Assembly: GCF_905163445.1 (NCBI RefSeq)
Contig: NC_053200.1
Span: 7,564,001-7,628,000 of the forward strand
Direction of reading: 5' to 3'
Length of the DNA stretch: 64,000 nucleotides
From: Pararge aegeria
Taxonomy: Eukaryota; Arthropoda; Insecta; Lepidoptera; Nymphalidae
Shown here: positions 51,801 to 62,200 of the stretch, piece by piece
Layout: every line of letters starts with the position of its first letter
Numbering within the stretch: position 1 is the first letter of the stretch
Notes under the pieces: model-generated
What the model was told of the DNA's origin: nothing
The model's input: the letters and a program-made list of their open reading frames with translations, nothing else
Databases searched by the model: none
Translations under genes and position numbers: made by a program

Positions 51801-53558
51801 TAACAAGCAGCAGCATGCTAGTACTATCTACTGTGATTATCAACCCATTTACCCAGCGTGATGATTAAAGGCAAACTGTCCAGTTCAGAGAGGCATTTAG
51901 TCAGTGGCGTGCATTGAGTTTAATAAAACTGCTAAAATTCTCCTCCTATACGAGTTATATAATTTTAGGGTAGGCAGTGCTTTAGGGCATGTATGAAGTG
52001 CACGCAACTGCGTTTAGTAGTGGCCTATATATTTTTTTATAGGTTATTGATAAATGTAACTTCAACAATAAAGTTGTAACACAATTTACTTAAATCCTTG
52101 CCCTATGCACTGATTGACCACTAACATTACTGCACATATTGCATAGTAGGCTAACATATACTGTGGTTTTTAAAATATGATTCGACTTCATTCACGTACC
52201 TATTATTTAACTTTACTAAATAGTCGATTTCAAGGTATCCAGGTTAATCTAAGAGGTGTGCAGCTAGCCGTCTCATAAGTTTTTGTGCAGTAATTGCCCA
52301 TGTTAAAATAGCTACATTACTTGGTTCACATTTCAATCGAATATTGCCACGAAAGTTGAAGATTCGAATTTATAGACTTCAACCATTAATTAGTGCTTCT
52401 GTTGTACCTAAATTACTAAACTAAATTAAATTGGCGTATCTAAAAATAGTGCTATCCTTTCACAAAGGATACAGTGTGTAAAGGACAGCACTAATTTTAC
52501 ATAACTTACCTCTGTTAGAGTAGAAAGTTTCAGTGGCGTGAACTTCATACATGCACAAAAGCACTGCCTACCCTAAAATTATTTATTTTTTTTGAGGATT
52601 TTTGCCATTTTATGCAATTTTCCTACTGTATGCATACCCTTGTAAGAAATCCAGTGCACGCCACTGGTTAGTTTAGAGATTTGTGTACAATAATCTTCCA
52701 ACAATTTGTATTTAAATTTTTTATGGAAGAGGTGCTTTGCTGAAATTACTCTCCACTTTTGTGGTGCGTAGAGTAGATCCACATTACTTCATTAGTGCTA
52801 TTACTATAAACTTTCTTAATATGTGCTTATTCATTTGTTACTTGCCCACATTATAGAGGACCATTGTAAATGAGGTATGTATGCTGGCTATATTCCATTA
52901 TAACAATATTTATCAAAATAATTCAACAAATAGTGCAATAAAATAAAATAAACTTTTAATAAAACCTATTGAAAACTATGTGCCTTTTGTACAATACAAG
53001 AACAAATACGGGAAAAGAAAATGAAATCATGTAATACCCACCTTTATTAATCAATTACATAAAACTTTAAAAAAGCAAAACTTTAATAAAACTAAAAGAA
53101 AATTATCATCAGCTTACATTTTCTTGATACCTTGTTGTGTGAATATATTAATATTTCTACAACTAAGGTAGTAGACAGGTTGGTACATTACATTGGGTAC
53201 TAATCAAAATGTTTCGCCACGTGAATATTACTAAGCTGTGAGGCATGAACAAATAGTTTTTATGCTCCTCATATATTTTATTACTTACCTTCATTTAGGT
53301 GTATACCTTTGGTAACATACCTTCATTTAACTCCCATGTTAGTAATGAAACTTCAGAACCCACTTAAGAAAAAATTACTAGCCTAAGCTGTTAGGAATGG
53401 AACCCTACGTGATCCATAGTCAACTCTAACAAATTGGATGCAATAATAAAAGTTCAAAAACCTGTGCGAGCAAGTACTCAAACAATTTTGTATTTCAGAA
53501 TTTCAACAATGCAACTGCAGCAGTTGACCAAGGCCAGGAGCCCGATGAAGAATGGTAA
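45837..53558 (+). CDS. vas: Vasa, germline DEAD-box ATP-dependent RNA helicase, complete, 10 coding exons
   Basis: Germline RNA helicase of nuage and germ plasm, acting in piRNA processing and translation control. Exons: 45837-45869, 46186-46288, 46901-47038, 47593-47864, 48173-48760, 49017-49212, 49997-50194, 50794-50924, 51228-51353, 53499-53558. Total 1845 bp, 614 residues, phases consistent. The acidic N-terminus (MDDEWDD) is followed by an RGG/GRGRG-rich disordered region (about 60-125) split over exons 3 and 4. Then come the vasa-type block FSSTISSGINFDKFD, Q-motif GYKKPTPIQ (to 220), AQTGSGKT 237-244, PTREL, ATPGR, DEAD 352-355, SAT 387-389, a second RecA lobe with VATAVAARGLD, and HRIGRTGR 531-538. 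It ends in an acidic-tryptophan tail (PDEEW), as vasa proteins do. No CCHC zinc knuckle is seen. The conserved core and tail favour vasa over its paralogue PL10/belle. The first coding exon carries only ATC before ATG, so the 5' UTR is spliced. Confidence 0.96.
46551..46835 (-). repeat. Lep1-like Helitron copy (vasa intron 2)
   Basis: CCAGCTGTTGCCCGTGACTT at the left is the inverse of the family end. GGATCGATGCAAAATTTCAC, inverted, follows in the body. Confidence 0.5.
47899..48102 (+). mobile_element. Lep1-like Helitron, short complete-looking copy (vasa intron 4)
   Basis: Starts ACTAATATCATAAATGCG and ends ACGCGGGCAACAGCTAG followed by T, with a GAGTACCATAGGCTAGTTT body. About 204 bp, non-coding, sense to vasa, and about 70 bases from the exon 5 acceptor. 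Confidence 0.6.
49258..49361 (+). repeat. SINE family B 3' fragment (vasa intron 6)
   Basis: GCACTGGGCCAGCGTGGTGG, CCTGTAGTGGGCCGGTTATG, then GATGATGATGATG. It begins about 45 bases after the exon 6 donor. Confidence 0.7.
49384..49735 (-). repeat. Lep1-like fragment with three tandem internal copies (vasa intron 6)
   Basis: Starts GCCCGCGATTTCGTTCGCG, the inverted family end. A unit of about 71-75 bases containing GTGCTATTCCAGATAATC and ATCTGTTCAGCTGTTCTG is repeated three times at 49508-49580, 49581-49650 and 49651-49725, with few differences. Confidence 0.65.
51701..52045 (+). repeat. Repeat D copy interrupted by a hAT MITE (vasa intron 9)
   Basis: TGTGGTGATGGCAGATCAGA, AACGAGGCGACTTAG and AGAGGCATTTAGT precede the MITE. 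TTTAGTAGTGGCCTATA and GGTTATTGAT follow it, in the same order as in the copy at 32572-32795. Confidence 0.6.
51902..52010. mobile_element. hAT-like MITE with 8-bp target duplication
   Basis: 109 bp with ends CAGTGGCGTGCATTG and GTGCACGCAACTG. Flanks CATTTAGT (51894-51901) and CGTTTAGT (52011-52018) match at 7 of 8 bases. It shares CTCCTCCTATACGAGTTAT and TTTAGGGTAGGCAGTGC with its relatives. Confidence 0.78.
52531..52666. mobile_element. hAT-like MITE, second copy, nested in a palindromic MITE
   Basis: Ends CAGTGGCGTGAACTTCAT and GTGCACGCCACTG. Flanks GAAAGTTT and GTTAGTTT match at 6 of 8 bases. The flanking GTTTAGAGATTTGTGTACA and, further left, the AGTGCTATCCTTTCAC block belong to the palindromic MITE family at 12061 and 14547. 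Confidence 0.7.
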
Positions 53559-53725
53559 ACGTGGTATGTCGGACATCTTGGTAATCACAAATGACCCCAG
53601 TGTATGTGCGATTAATGTGCAACTATTGGTGCGTGTAAATATCATTGGTGCTTGCGGACTGACTGACTTGTGGTGCATTTTTAAAACTTGAGAAGTGACA
53701 ATAAAAATGTTTTGTGAGACTAATG
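53559..53725 (+). terminator. Likely vasa 3' UTR and polyadenylation signal
   Basis: AATAAA lies at 53700-53705, 142 bases after the stop codon, followed by a GT-rich stretch (TGTTTTGTGAG). That is the usual arrangement for cleavage and polyadenylation. Longer alternative 3' ends are possible: another AATAAA lies near 56350, followed by a T run. Confidence 0.5.
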
Positions 53726-56350
53726 CCGTGAGCTACTTGTAACAATCTCGATAACGATTGTTCAGTTAGCAAAAAGTATTTGCTATGATCAACCATATAG
53801 AGATCTGCTCATAGAAAATAATACTTTGAGACTGAAGGGGGTTACAAGTCTGCCTGGTTCATAAACCTCCTTGTGTCAAGGTAGATGCATATTGTTAATA
53901 ATTATGTTTTATAACAACAACAAAGTTTACACAGATGACAGTTGCGTCAAATTCTTTTGAGAAGTCTTGGTGCCTTATAAATTTATATATGTATGTATAT
54001 GAGAATTTTGTAATATTTATATTTTGATTATAAACTGCTTTACTAGAAGCCTCGTCATTGCTCATAAAAAAAATACAGAATAAACAAAACCACTAATCTA
54101 ACCACTACTTCTAACCACAAATTCTGAATGCTGATTTACACCTGTATTACTGGTAAAAAGTGTACTGTATTGCATAATAAATACGACTTGCTACAACATG
54201 CATACAACTGCTGCTATACAAATAAATAAAAGCACTTTGACTCGACATTAATAGTTGTGTCGAAACTCGTTAGTCATTATCATAAAAAGTCAGTATTTTT
54301 TTGAACTAGTCAGATTAAATTATGTTGGATACCTGTTTTACTATGGAACCAATTTTATTTTTCTTTGCTCCCCTTGCATGGGGGCTAGCGTTAGTGCTAC
54401 CCCACCTCGTGGTTAGTTATGGTTGATTATGCAGGCTGACCTGTTAGGGGTACGGCTATTAAAGCGATATAGTATCGGAACGCCTAATGGCTTTGCGGAC
54501 TTTCAGTCGTAGATAGCCACGGCCGTAGCCTCTGACCAGATCAGAGATTCTTTCTATAATTCACAAATTATAGAAAGAAATAGGCTATAAAGCTTTTGTT
54601 AAAAGGTTTGCGATAATTCATATCGTCGCCTAGCTAACGTGAAATTACCTTAGTCTTCAAGACATTAAAACACTTAAATAATTATTCACAGATCAAGTAG
54701 GTTAAAAACCCTCAATATTGCTAAGATAACCACGCATTTTTAACATTTTTGGTTTATCGTGTAATGTATGTTGATGAGAGCTGTTTATTTTGAATCCATA
54801 TTGAATCATAACTATGCTGATTTGACTTATATCGACGAAATATAATGCACGCTAATCTCAGATCAGTGGCGTGGCATAAATTACTAAAAATACGTTAATT
54901 ATTTCATTTTCGTTACTTACTTAAAAAGATAAAAGAAAGTCTTATCTGACCTAGTCCGCATCATAACGCATAATATTAAAAATATGTTTCTACCTTTGTG
55001 TCAAATGTTTTATCCCTAAGCCTTTAGAAGACTGTTTCACTGTGACAAGTATTGTAGAGTTAAGAACTAACTGTTAGATTTAATTTGCTAACATCCGACT
55101 ATCCTTTGCACAAGACCATTGATTTAAACAAACCATTTGGTTGTACTTATTTCAAAATAATTAGTTATAACGTTTCTTTCATTTTTTATTTTTAACTTTT
55201 TTTTAAGAGTGTTGATTTAAGTTTTCTTTAATAATTTTATAATTTGTTGCATTCAAATTTGAGAAAGCTAAAGTAGTGTGTGTTAACTTGTAAGAATCTG
55301 TGATGTTTAATGTTAGAAGTTGCTCAGTTTAAATTTTAACATAGTTACACATATTATGTTAAGTCTATTTCTATTTACTTTTGATTTTATTAGCAATTTA
55401 CAACTTGTATTTGCTTTATCTTTTGTTAGGTAAGTAAAATTTTTACATCACCTTAGTTGATAGTGAATCTCTTTCAATTTACTTTTATAGGAAACCTTTT
55501 TAGGTGTATTGTTTAAAAAAAAAAAAAGCAAATGCCAGTAAAATTTTTATCTCACTTGTATTATACACCAGACTCCTTTGTTCATAAAATAATATCAACT
55601 ATTTTTACTATATATGGTCTCTTTAGGCATTTCACATAGGTACATGCTACTGTCTGTAGGTTTAATATTCTCAAGATTGTATTCATACGCTTCTAAATAA
55701 ATGTATCTCATTAGTTTAGTAATATTGCTTTATTATACTCTATAATATATTTGATATATAAAAATTAATATTTGACCTAATATTGATAATAAAATTAAAT
55801 ATTTTGTCTTGATAAACTAATGAGATTAATCTTTTTGAAAGTGTGTAAATATAATCGTTATTCGAAAATAAATTTAAAGTACATTGGACGTCATGACATT
55901 TTTGTGAAATATTATCAGCTTTCATATATAAAGTCATAAGTCTTCAGAACATTATATATTATATTATTACATATATATAAATACCCATTATTTTATATCA
56001 TAATGTACAAATTAACCAGAAAACCATATTTACGTCTATTGAAAAACTGTGATGATTATTATTATTAAGTAGAATAGTTGCTTTTTTATTGCGCATCGCC
56101 ATGGGCGTATGTAATATTGTTTAATTGCATTTACTAAAAATGGCGGACTTTTCCACATGAAAAGTAGTATCCTAATCCGAATGCAGGGTATGTCATTATT
56201 GTCACAACAAACAAACAAGAGAAATCCTTTATGGACTCCAATCAGTACAAAAGGGAGGGGATGTGTAACTATGTATTACAATACGTTATTATGACTTAAG
56301 ACAAAATTTAGTTTGTAATGCGCTTGTTTCCGTTTGCGACGAAATACGAA
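53726..56350. other. Gene-free region 3' of vasa
   Basis: AT-rich, with one SINE C copy at 54372-54560. Possible alternative vasa polyadenylation sites near 54080 and 56350. No exon of either neighbour is seen. Confidence 0.45.
54372..54560 (-). repeat. SINE family C copy, degraded
   Basis: GCAGGCTGACCTGTTAGGGG and CCACGGCCGTAGCCTCTGAC are inverted family C blocks. Confidence 0.55.
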
Positions 56351-56895
56351 TAAATAACAAAACTTTAAATGTGCTTTCTGTGTTTTTTTTTTTACCACTA
56401 CCAGATTACATCTCTCGGAACTGATATGGAGTGGCAATTCCCATACAAAGTTAATAATATCGATTTTTCGACTACTCCTTTGGGTCTACAGGATTGGGGC
56501 GAAAAGAATAAAAAATAAATAGTTCAATAAAGTCGAGCTATATTTAATTCGCGAGACGAGGTAATGATTTTTATAATATAGTCTCATGATAATTATTGGC
56601 ATAGAGTGATGGATTCAACCGTATGCCGATTGCAAAGCACGGGATAATCAGGAACTAAGAAATATTTTCGCAATTCTTATTTAAGTTAAATAAAGAGAAA
56701 ACAAATATTATCTCCAAATATCTAATATATTATTTCTTTATAGAAATAATACAAAGGTGACTGACTCCAACTTTTACAACTATAATAGAAGCACAAAAAT
56801 TGTTGTTGGCTTTGGTAAAAATCAATCAAGCCTGACCACCTAATGACCTAACGCCCCTCTTACTTTTATAAGTTCTGCGAGTTAAGCAATTAAAA

Positions 56896-57061
56896 TACGG
56901 CTTCAACGGTGAAGGAAAATATCGTGAGGAAACCTGCATGCCTGAGAGAGTGTGGAGTCCACCAATCCGCATTGGGCCAGCGTGGTGGACTGCGGCTTTA
57001 ACCCGTTCTCAGTGTGGGAAGAGACCCGTGCCTTGTAGTGGGGTGATATGATGATGATGAC
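56896..57061 (+). repeat. SINE family B body copy
   Basis: GCTTCAACGGTGAAGGAAAA, CCTGCATGCCTGAGAG, TTGGGCCAGCGTGGTGGACT, and a GATATGATGATGATGA end. Confidence 0.72.
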
Positions 57062-57370
57062 CGCTACACACATATAATTTTCGTAAGGAACCAGCTTACA
57101 AAATTGACGTTAGATCATTAGAAAATTAAAAGCAAGCCATTGTAAGATTCACGTTAGTAAGTAAAATTTTTGTTGCTTTTAAAAGTTCTGACATCTTCAG
57201 CCTTGTTTTTTATTTAGTATCTCCAAGATAGTTGCTAATCTCTCTCAACATCTACAAAATTCCCCTGTTACCAAAAGTTTTGTATGAAAAGGATCATTGG
57301 TTGCCAAATGATGGTCTTCATACAAAAGATTGTTTGTAACGCTGCGCACTGGAAATGTGGGCAGAGCAGC

Positions 57371-57660
57371 TGGTGGAAGCGGTGACAGCCTAGTGGTTAG
57401 AGCTTTGGCCTCCATTACGAGGTAGCAGAGTTCGAACCACACACCTGTAACTTATCAGAGTAATTCGTGTTTTTAATTTGAGTAATTTATAATATCACTT
57501 TCTTTACCGGTAAAGGAAAACCGGCATGCCTGAGAGTTCCCAATAACTCTAAAGGTGTGATTAACTCACCAGTTCAGTGTGGTGGACTACGGCCTATGCC
57601 CTCCTCATTCTAAGACCCGTGCCCTGAAGTGGTACAGTGATGGGTTGATAACGATGTACG
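57371..57660 (+). repeat. SINE family B, near full-length with tRNA-like head
   Basis: GGTGGAAGCGGTGACAGCC, AGTGGTTAGAGCTTTGGCC, GAGTTCGAACC B box, CCGGCATGCCTGAGAGTTCC, CAGTGTGGTGGACTACGGCC, GCCCTGAAGTGGTACAG. Confidence 0.72.
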
Positions 57661-58111
57661 GAATTTATGAATCAATCAATTTTGATTTGGTGTACAACCA
57701 CGCGGAACTAGATGAAAAACTCTCTAAAAACAACTGGGCTTATTGTTTGTGGGGTGAAATGATAAAATACTGCCTCACGAATAATTTTATTCTAAGTTTG
57801 TAATCACAGAAGGTATATACATTATAATGTAATAATACATTATTTATGACAATCGTGCCAACTAAATAGACGAGTCAAAATATAGTGCTATCCCGTGCGA
57901 CAAATAACAACGAAAGGAATAGACTTTTATTATTATATGTATGAACAATATGTATTATATATAATAATTATATGTTTAGTATTAGAATTTATAACACGTA
58001 GTTTAGTTTGCAATATTTTTATGTAGGTATAAATTTTTGTTGCCGCACCAACCCGTTGCTTGTATGAACTACTTTCGCCAAAGGTTTTCGGTTAGAGATC
58101 GCTTTAGCGAT

Positions 58112-58179
58112 AAACTAAAGAAAACTAGTATAGATGTGCAAAGGCGGTCCTTTGCACATCTAAACTAGTTTTTTAGTTT
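58112..58179. repeat. Near-perfect palindrome, about 31-bp arms, 4-nt loop
   Basis: Left arm 58112-58144 and right arm 58149-58179 pair except for one mismatch and a 2-nt gap. The centre is GATGTGCAAAGG CGGT CCTTTGCACATC. Confidence 0.75.
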
Positions 58180-58388
58180 TGTATTACTCATGCGGGGAAA
58201 GTAGTATCTTGACGCTCGCTGTTGCGGTTGAAAAAGAACCGTTTGCCCATTTTAAAATTTGTAAAATCTCAAATTATTCTTGGCACACGCAAATTGAGGT
58301 TGACGCGTCTGACAGTTTAATTTAATAAATAAAATTGTAATTAAATTAAAATTAGTTTAAAAACTTTCCCCGCATGAGTAATACAAAA
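58177..58388. mobile_element. MITE with perfect 26-bp terminal inverted repeats
   Basis: 58177-58202 and 58363-58388 are exact reverse complements (core ACTCATGCGGGGAAAGT). 212 bp, no coding. A further ATGCGGGGA appears at 58671, suggesting a broken relative. Confidence 0.75.
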
Positions 58389-58520
58389 TAGTATGTGCAA
58401 CAAGTGCGACATCGATTACCCACTCAAGCGAGTGACCGCACTCGCTTCTCTCGTGCGTTCAACTTCGCTTTCGTGGGCAATCGACAACTTGTCGCACTTG
58501 TTGCACAATATACTATTTTA
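58385..58520. mobile_element. Foldback MITE with GTGCAACAAGTGCGAC arms
   Basis: Arms at 58385-58422 and 58473-58519 pair with small gaps. The interior carries its own hairpin, AGCGAGTG ACCG CACTCGCT. It overlaps the end of the preceding MITE by about 4 bases. Confidence 0.7.
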
Positions 58521-59204
58521 TGTGTTTCTCTTTGTATTTTGTTTTCGTGTGTGCATTTGACTTCAATAATAATAATAATAGTAAGAAGTATTATTTTGAT
58601 TAGCGAGCGGCCAAGTCGCCATGGGGTTTTAGTAATAAATTTGTAAAAGTAGATCTGTCTTATTAATAAAATGCGGGGAGCTATGTTTCTCTTGACAGGC
58701 AGCACTATTTATAGACCTGTCAAATTAGGTAAGATTTTTTTATGACCAAAAACTTTGGCACCAATTGTTTAAGTTATATTAAAGATAAATAGTTACATTT
58801 TATACACCATTTTTTCATGGTGCAACATTTTGTTTTCTTTTTTATCACAAACCTTCAATTGTTGTTTTTTTAGATATCAAAAATGATTGCTAGTTTCATA
58901 GGTACTTCGCCAGTCTCCAAAAAACCATATCTTATCTTATGAATCTGTAAATAAAACAGCCAGTTATACTACCTTTATTGGACAAAAGAAGTAATTATCT
59001 TTGAACTCTAGATAGGTAGATGATTACATACTAGCACAAGAGAATATCTCTATATTTATGATGATATAATATTGATAATGAGTTAATGTTTTATCAAATT
59101 CGAATCGGAACTTATAATCGCCAATATTATTTTTAATTTTAACAGACGATAAAATGGAGAAGTTCATTATCGCTGGTACAACTAACAAAAAAAATAATGA
59201 AATT

Positions 59205-62200
59205 TTACTTAAATTTTATTGGTGATGATTTTTTTAGATGATCCGGAATGAATTTAACAGAAATTAGTACATACCTACACATAAATAATTTACTAAATGG
59301 TATGATTATTAAATAGTATACTGTACCAATATCATTGTCAATGGTCTGATAGATTGCCGACGACCCTTTTCTTGAATACATTAACACAAATCTGCAAATA
59401 AATTGTATCTATTAGTGTTGTGTGTTAATTATTATTGCATAATTTAATTATCTTCAAAGATATTAGTAGGTACGAACCCCATTGAGCACGAGTCCGACTC
59501 GCACATGGCCGTATTTAATTAAAAAGTAAATATATTTTTATATAAATAAAATCTAGGCATATTTACTTACCCTAGCATGATCAGACAAGCGGCATTCATC
59601 ACGCTGCTAAGGACATAGATTGCCCCAGGAAATGTCGCCAGAGTAACGCTGTACAGCGAGTTGAATATAACCGGTGCCAGCATTGGGCCAATGCTTTCAA
59701 CCGCGCAAAGGAATGCAAAAATTTTGGCGATATCCTCCATGGGGAAGTTCTTAGTGAGGAACGAACGTAACAGTGGCCCTGTTAAACCTTTAAACAGCGA
59801 TATCGCTGAACCTGAAAACAATTTTTTTAGACTGTAATAGATATTTATTTTTTAAGCGCTGATAGCCCAGTGGTTAGGTGCTCGACTACACGGGGTCGGG
59901 GGAGTTGGGGTGTAAACATCGTGTCGCATCGCCCGTCTGCGCTTTTGCTTTATGTGCTCGGCTTCCGAGGTTTATACCATAATACGTTCCGCAAGAATTG
60001 CAAAAAGATTTGTTGAACATGACTGGTTCGTTGTTTCAGATTTCAACTAAATAAAAAAATACTTTTTGCTTTATTATTATTTAGTATTGGTGATCCGGGG
60101 TTCGAATTTATAATTTCTGAATCTTCTCTGGTCTGGTCTGGCGGGAGGCTTTGGCCGTGGTTAGTTAGCACCCTGCCTCCGAAAACGCCGCCGGTGCCAA
60201 GCGTTTTAGCGTAGGTACCGGTATGATGTCGCGTGTAAACCGACTAGGCGTGGAATATACGTAACTATCATAGCTTAACTACCGCCAGGTGAGATTGCAG
60301 TCGGGGGCTTTCTTGTGGAATAGAAACAAAAGAACAAATCATCTTTATCTTGGGCTTCATATACTCTTTTTACTTACCCAAATACATATACCACGATTCA
60401 ACCGCAAACAGCTTCAACATATTATCGGCAGCAGCCGTAAACAATGCGAGCATAGAAAATGATACATCGCCGAGCCGCAGCAACTTTTGCACCAGAATAA
60501 CTCCAAGGAACCCCCCTAAGAACATAATCAGCGCACTGACCGACGAATATGTTGTGTACTGTCGCAGGGACCAGTGCAACTTTTGTCTCGAATACATGTA
60601 CTCTAAAGTACTCAGTCCGTAGATTATCATGATCAGTAGTATTCTAATTACTGCAAGAAGAATAATTTGTGCACGGCCGTTGTATGGCCGTTTCTTGAAG
60701 CATTCGCTGGTCATTTCTTTAACGTACAATAAGTCTAGAACTCTTGATGCTCCACCCTAAAAAACAAATAAACTGATGAAAATAAAGACAAGACTGCCTG
60801 TTTTTGGATAGGAAGACATAAGGGCTATGAAGTAGCATAGGTACCAGCGCGTACCTACATCCATTTCCACATTTACAAAATGTCATGAAGATACCAAGTA
60901 CTAAGCAAGAAGAGTAGTTTTAGTTAGTACTAAGACGCGATGGGGTGAAGAACGCAGAAACTCCTCAAATTTGAGCTATGACAGCGACTTTAGTCTGTTT
61001 TTAGTAATTATTTCTGATTATAATTAAATTTTATAATTTGTATATAATATACCAGTTTCCCTTTTTAATTAAGGTAGGTACTGAATAGAAACCAGTGTAT
61101 TTTTCTTGTCGGCTGCCAATATAAGCTATTTTTTTTAATTTACTAGGCAAAGTAGTTGTTTCTTCCTTAGGCATACTTTGTACAACCCAGTGCTCGCCAC
61201 TGTTGAAACTTCTATACGAGACGTACCTAACTAACATAAACAACACTTGTTTCCTATATAGGTGACACGACACTAAACTTGCATTAACGAAATTTGCGAC
61301 CTAGATTCGAGACGTAGGTACTAAACTTGCATAAAATACACTTGCAACCTGTATACGAGACGTGATAAACTTACATAAACGACACTTGCTTCCTTCATAC
61401 AAGACGTACTAAACTTGCATAAAAGACACTTGCGACCTGTATACGCGACGTACTATAGTTACATAAACGACACTTGCTTCCTTTATACAAAACGTACTAA
61501 ACTTGCATAAAAGACACTTGCGGCCTGTATACGCGACGTACTAAAGTTACATAAACGACACTTGCTTCCTTTATACAAGACGTACTAAACTTGCATAAAA
61601 GACACTTGCGACCTGTATACGCGACGTACTAAACTGGCATAAAAAAAAAGTTGCGACCTGTATACGAAACGAACTAAACTTGACATCAATCTATGCTTTC
61701 GATGTCGGCTTATCCATACGCGCCTTAATAAGTTGAGAATTATGATATTGGCATATTAATTATTAACAATGGCTAAATATTTACCTCCAATGCCCCTCTC
61801 AAAGATTCCATTATCCATATATTTGCAAAGGAGTACGCTATCACGTTGAGTGTAGCTGTTAATAATAGTAGATAGACGTTTCCAATCGTCAATATGAGGT
61901 AAGTACTAAACAAATTTCCAGCTATAGTGCCCAACGATATTGTTGCGTCCAATATTGTCATTCTGTAAAATATTATAAGATATTACAATCAAATACCAAT
62001 AGTGTTCCAACTTTTTGACCACCCTGCTCTTAGCGCAATCTATTTCTGTTAGAGAACAAAGTATAATACGAGTTATATCTAGGGAATTTAGGTAGCGCAT
62101 CATCCAGACTCTATGGAACAACGTGGAATGACAATTCCGTCTCATGCCACTCGGAGTTGGTGGCAACGAGAAGCAAGCCGGAGTATTTGTCGTAGGTACC

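Noticed and set aside
58395..58705. Frames on both strands of about 83-93 codons
   Set aside because: They fall over the foldback MITE, whose palindromic arms create mirrored frames.
61213..61690. CRISPR-like array
   Set aside because: Units are contiguous without unique spacers, and the genome is eukaryotic; it is a minisatellite.
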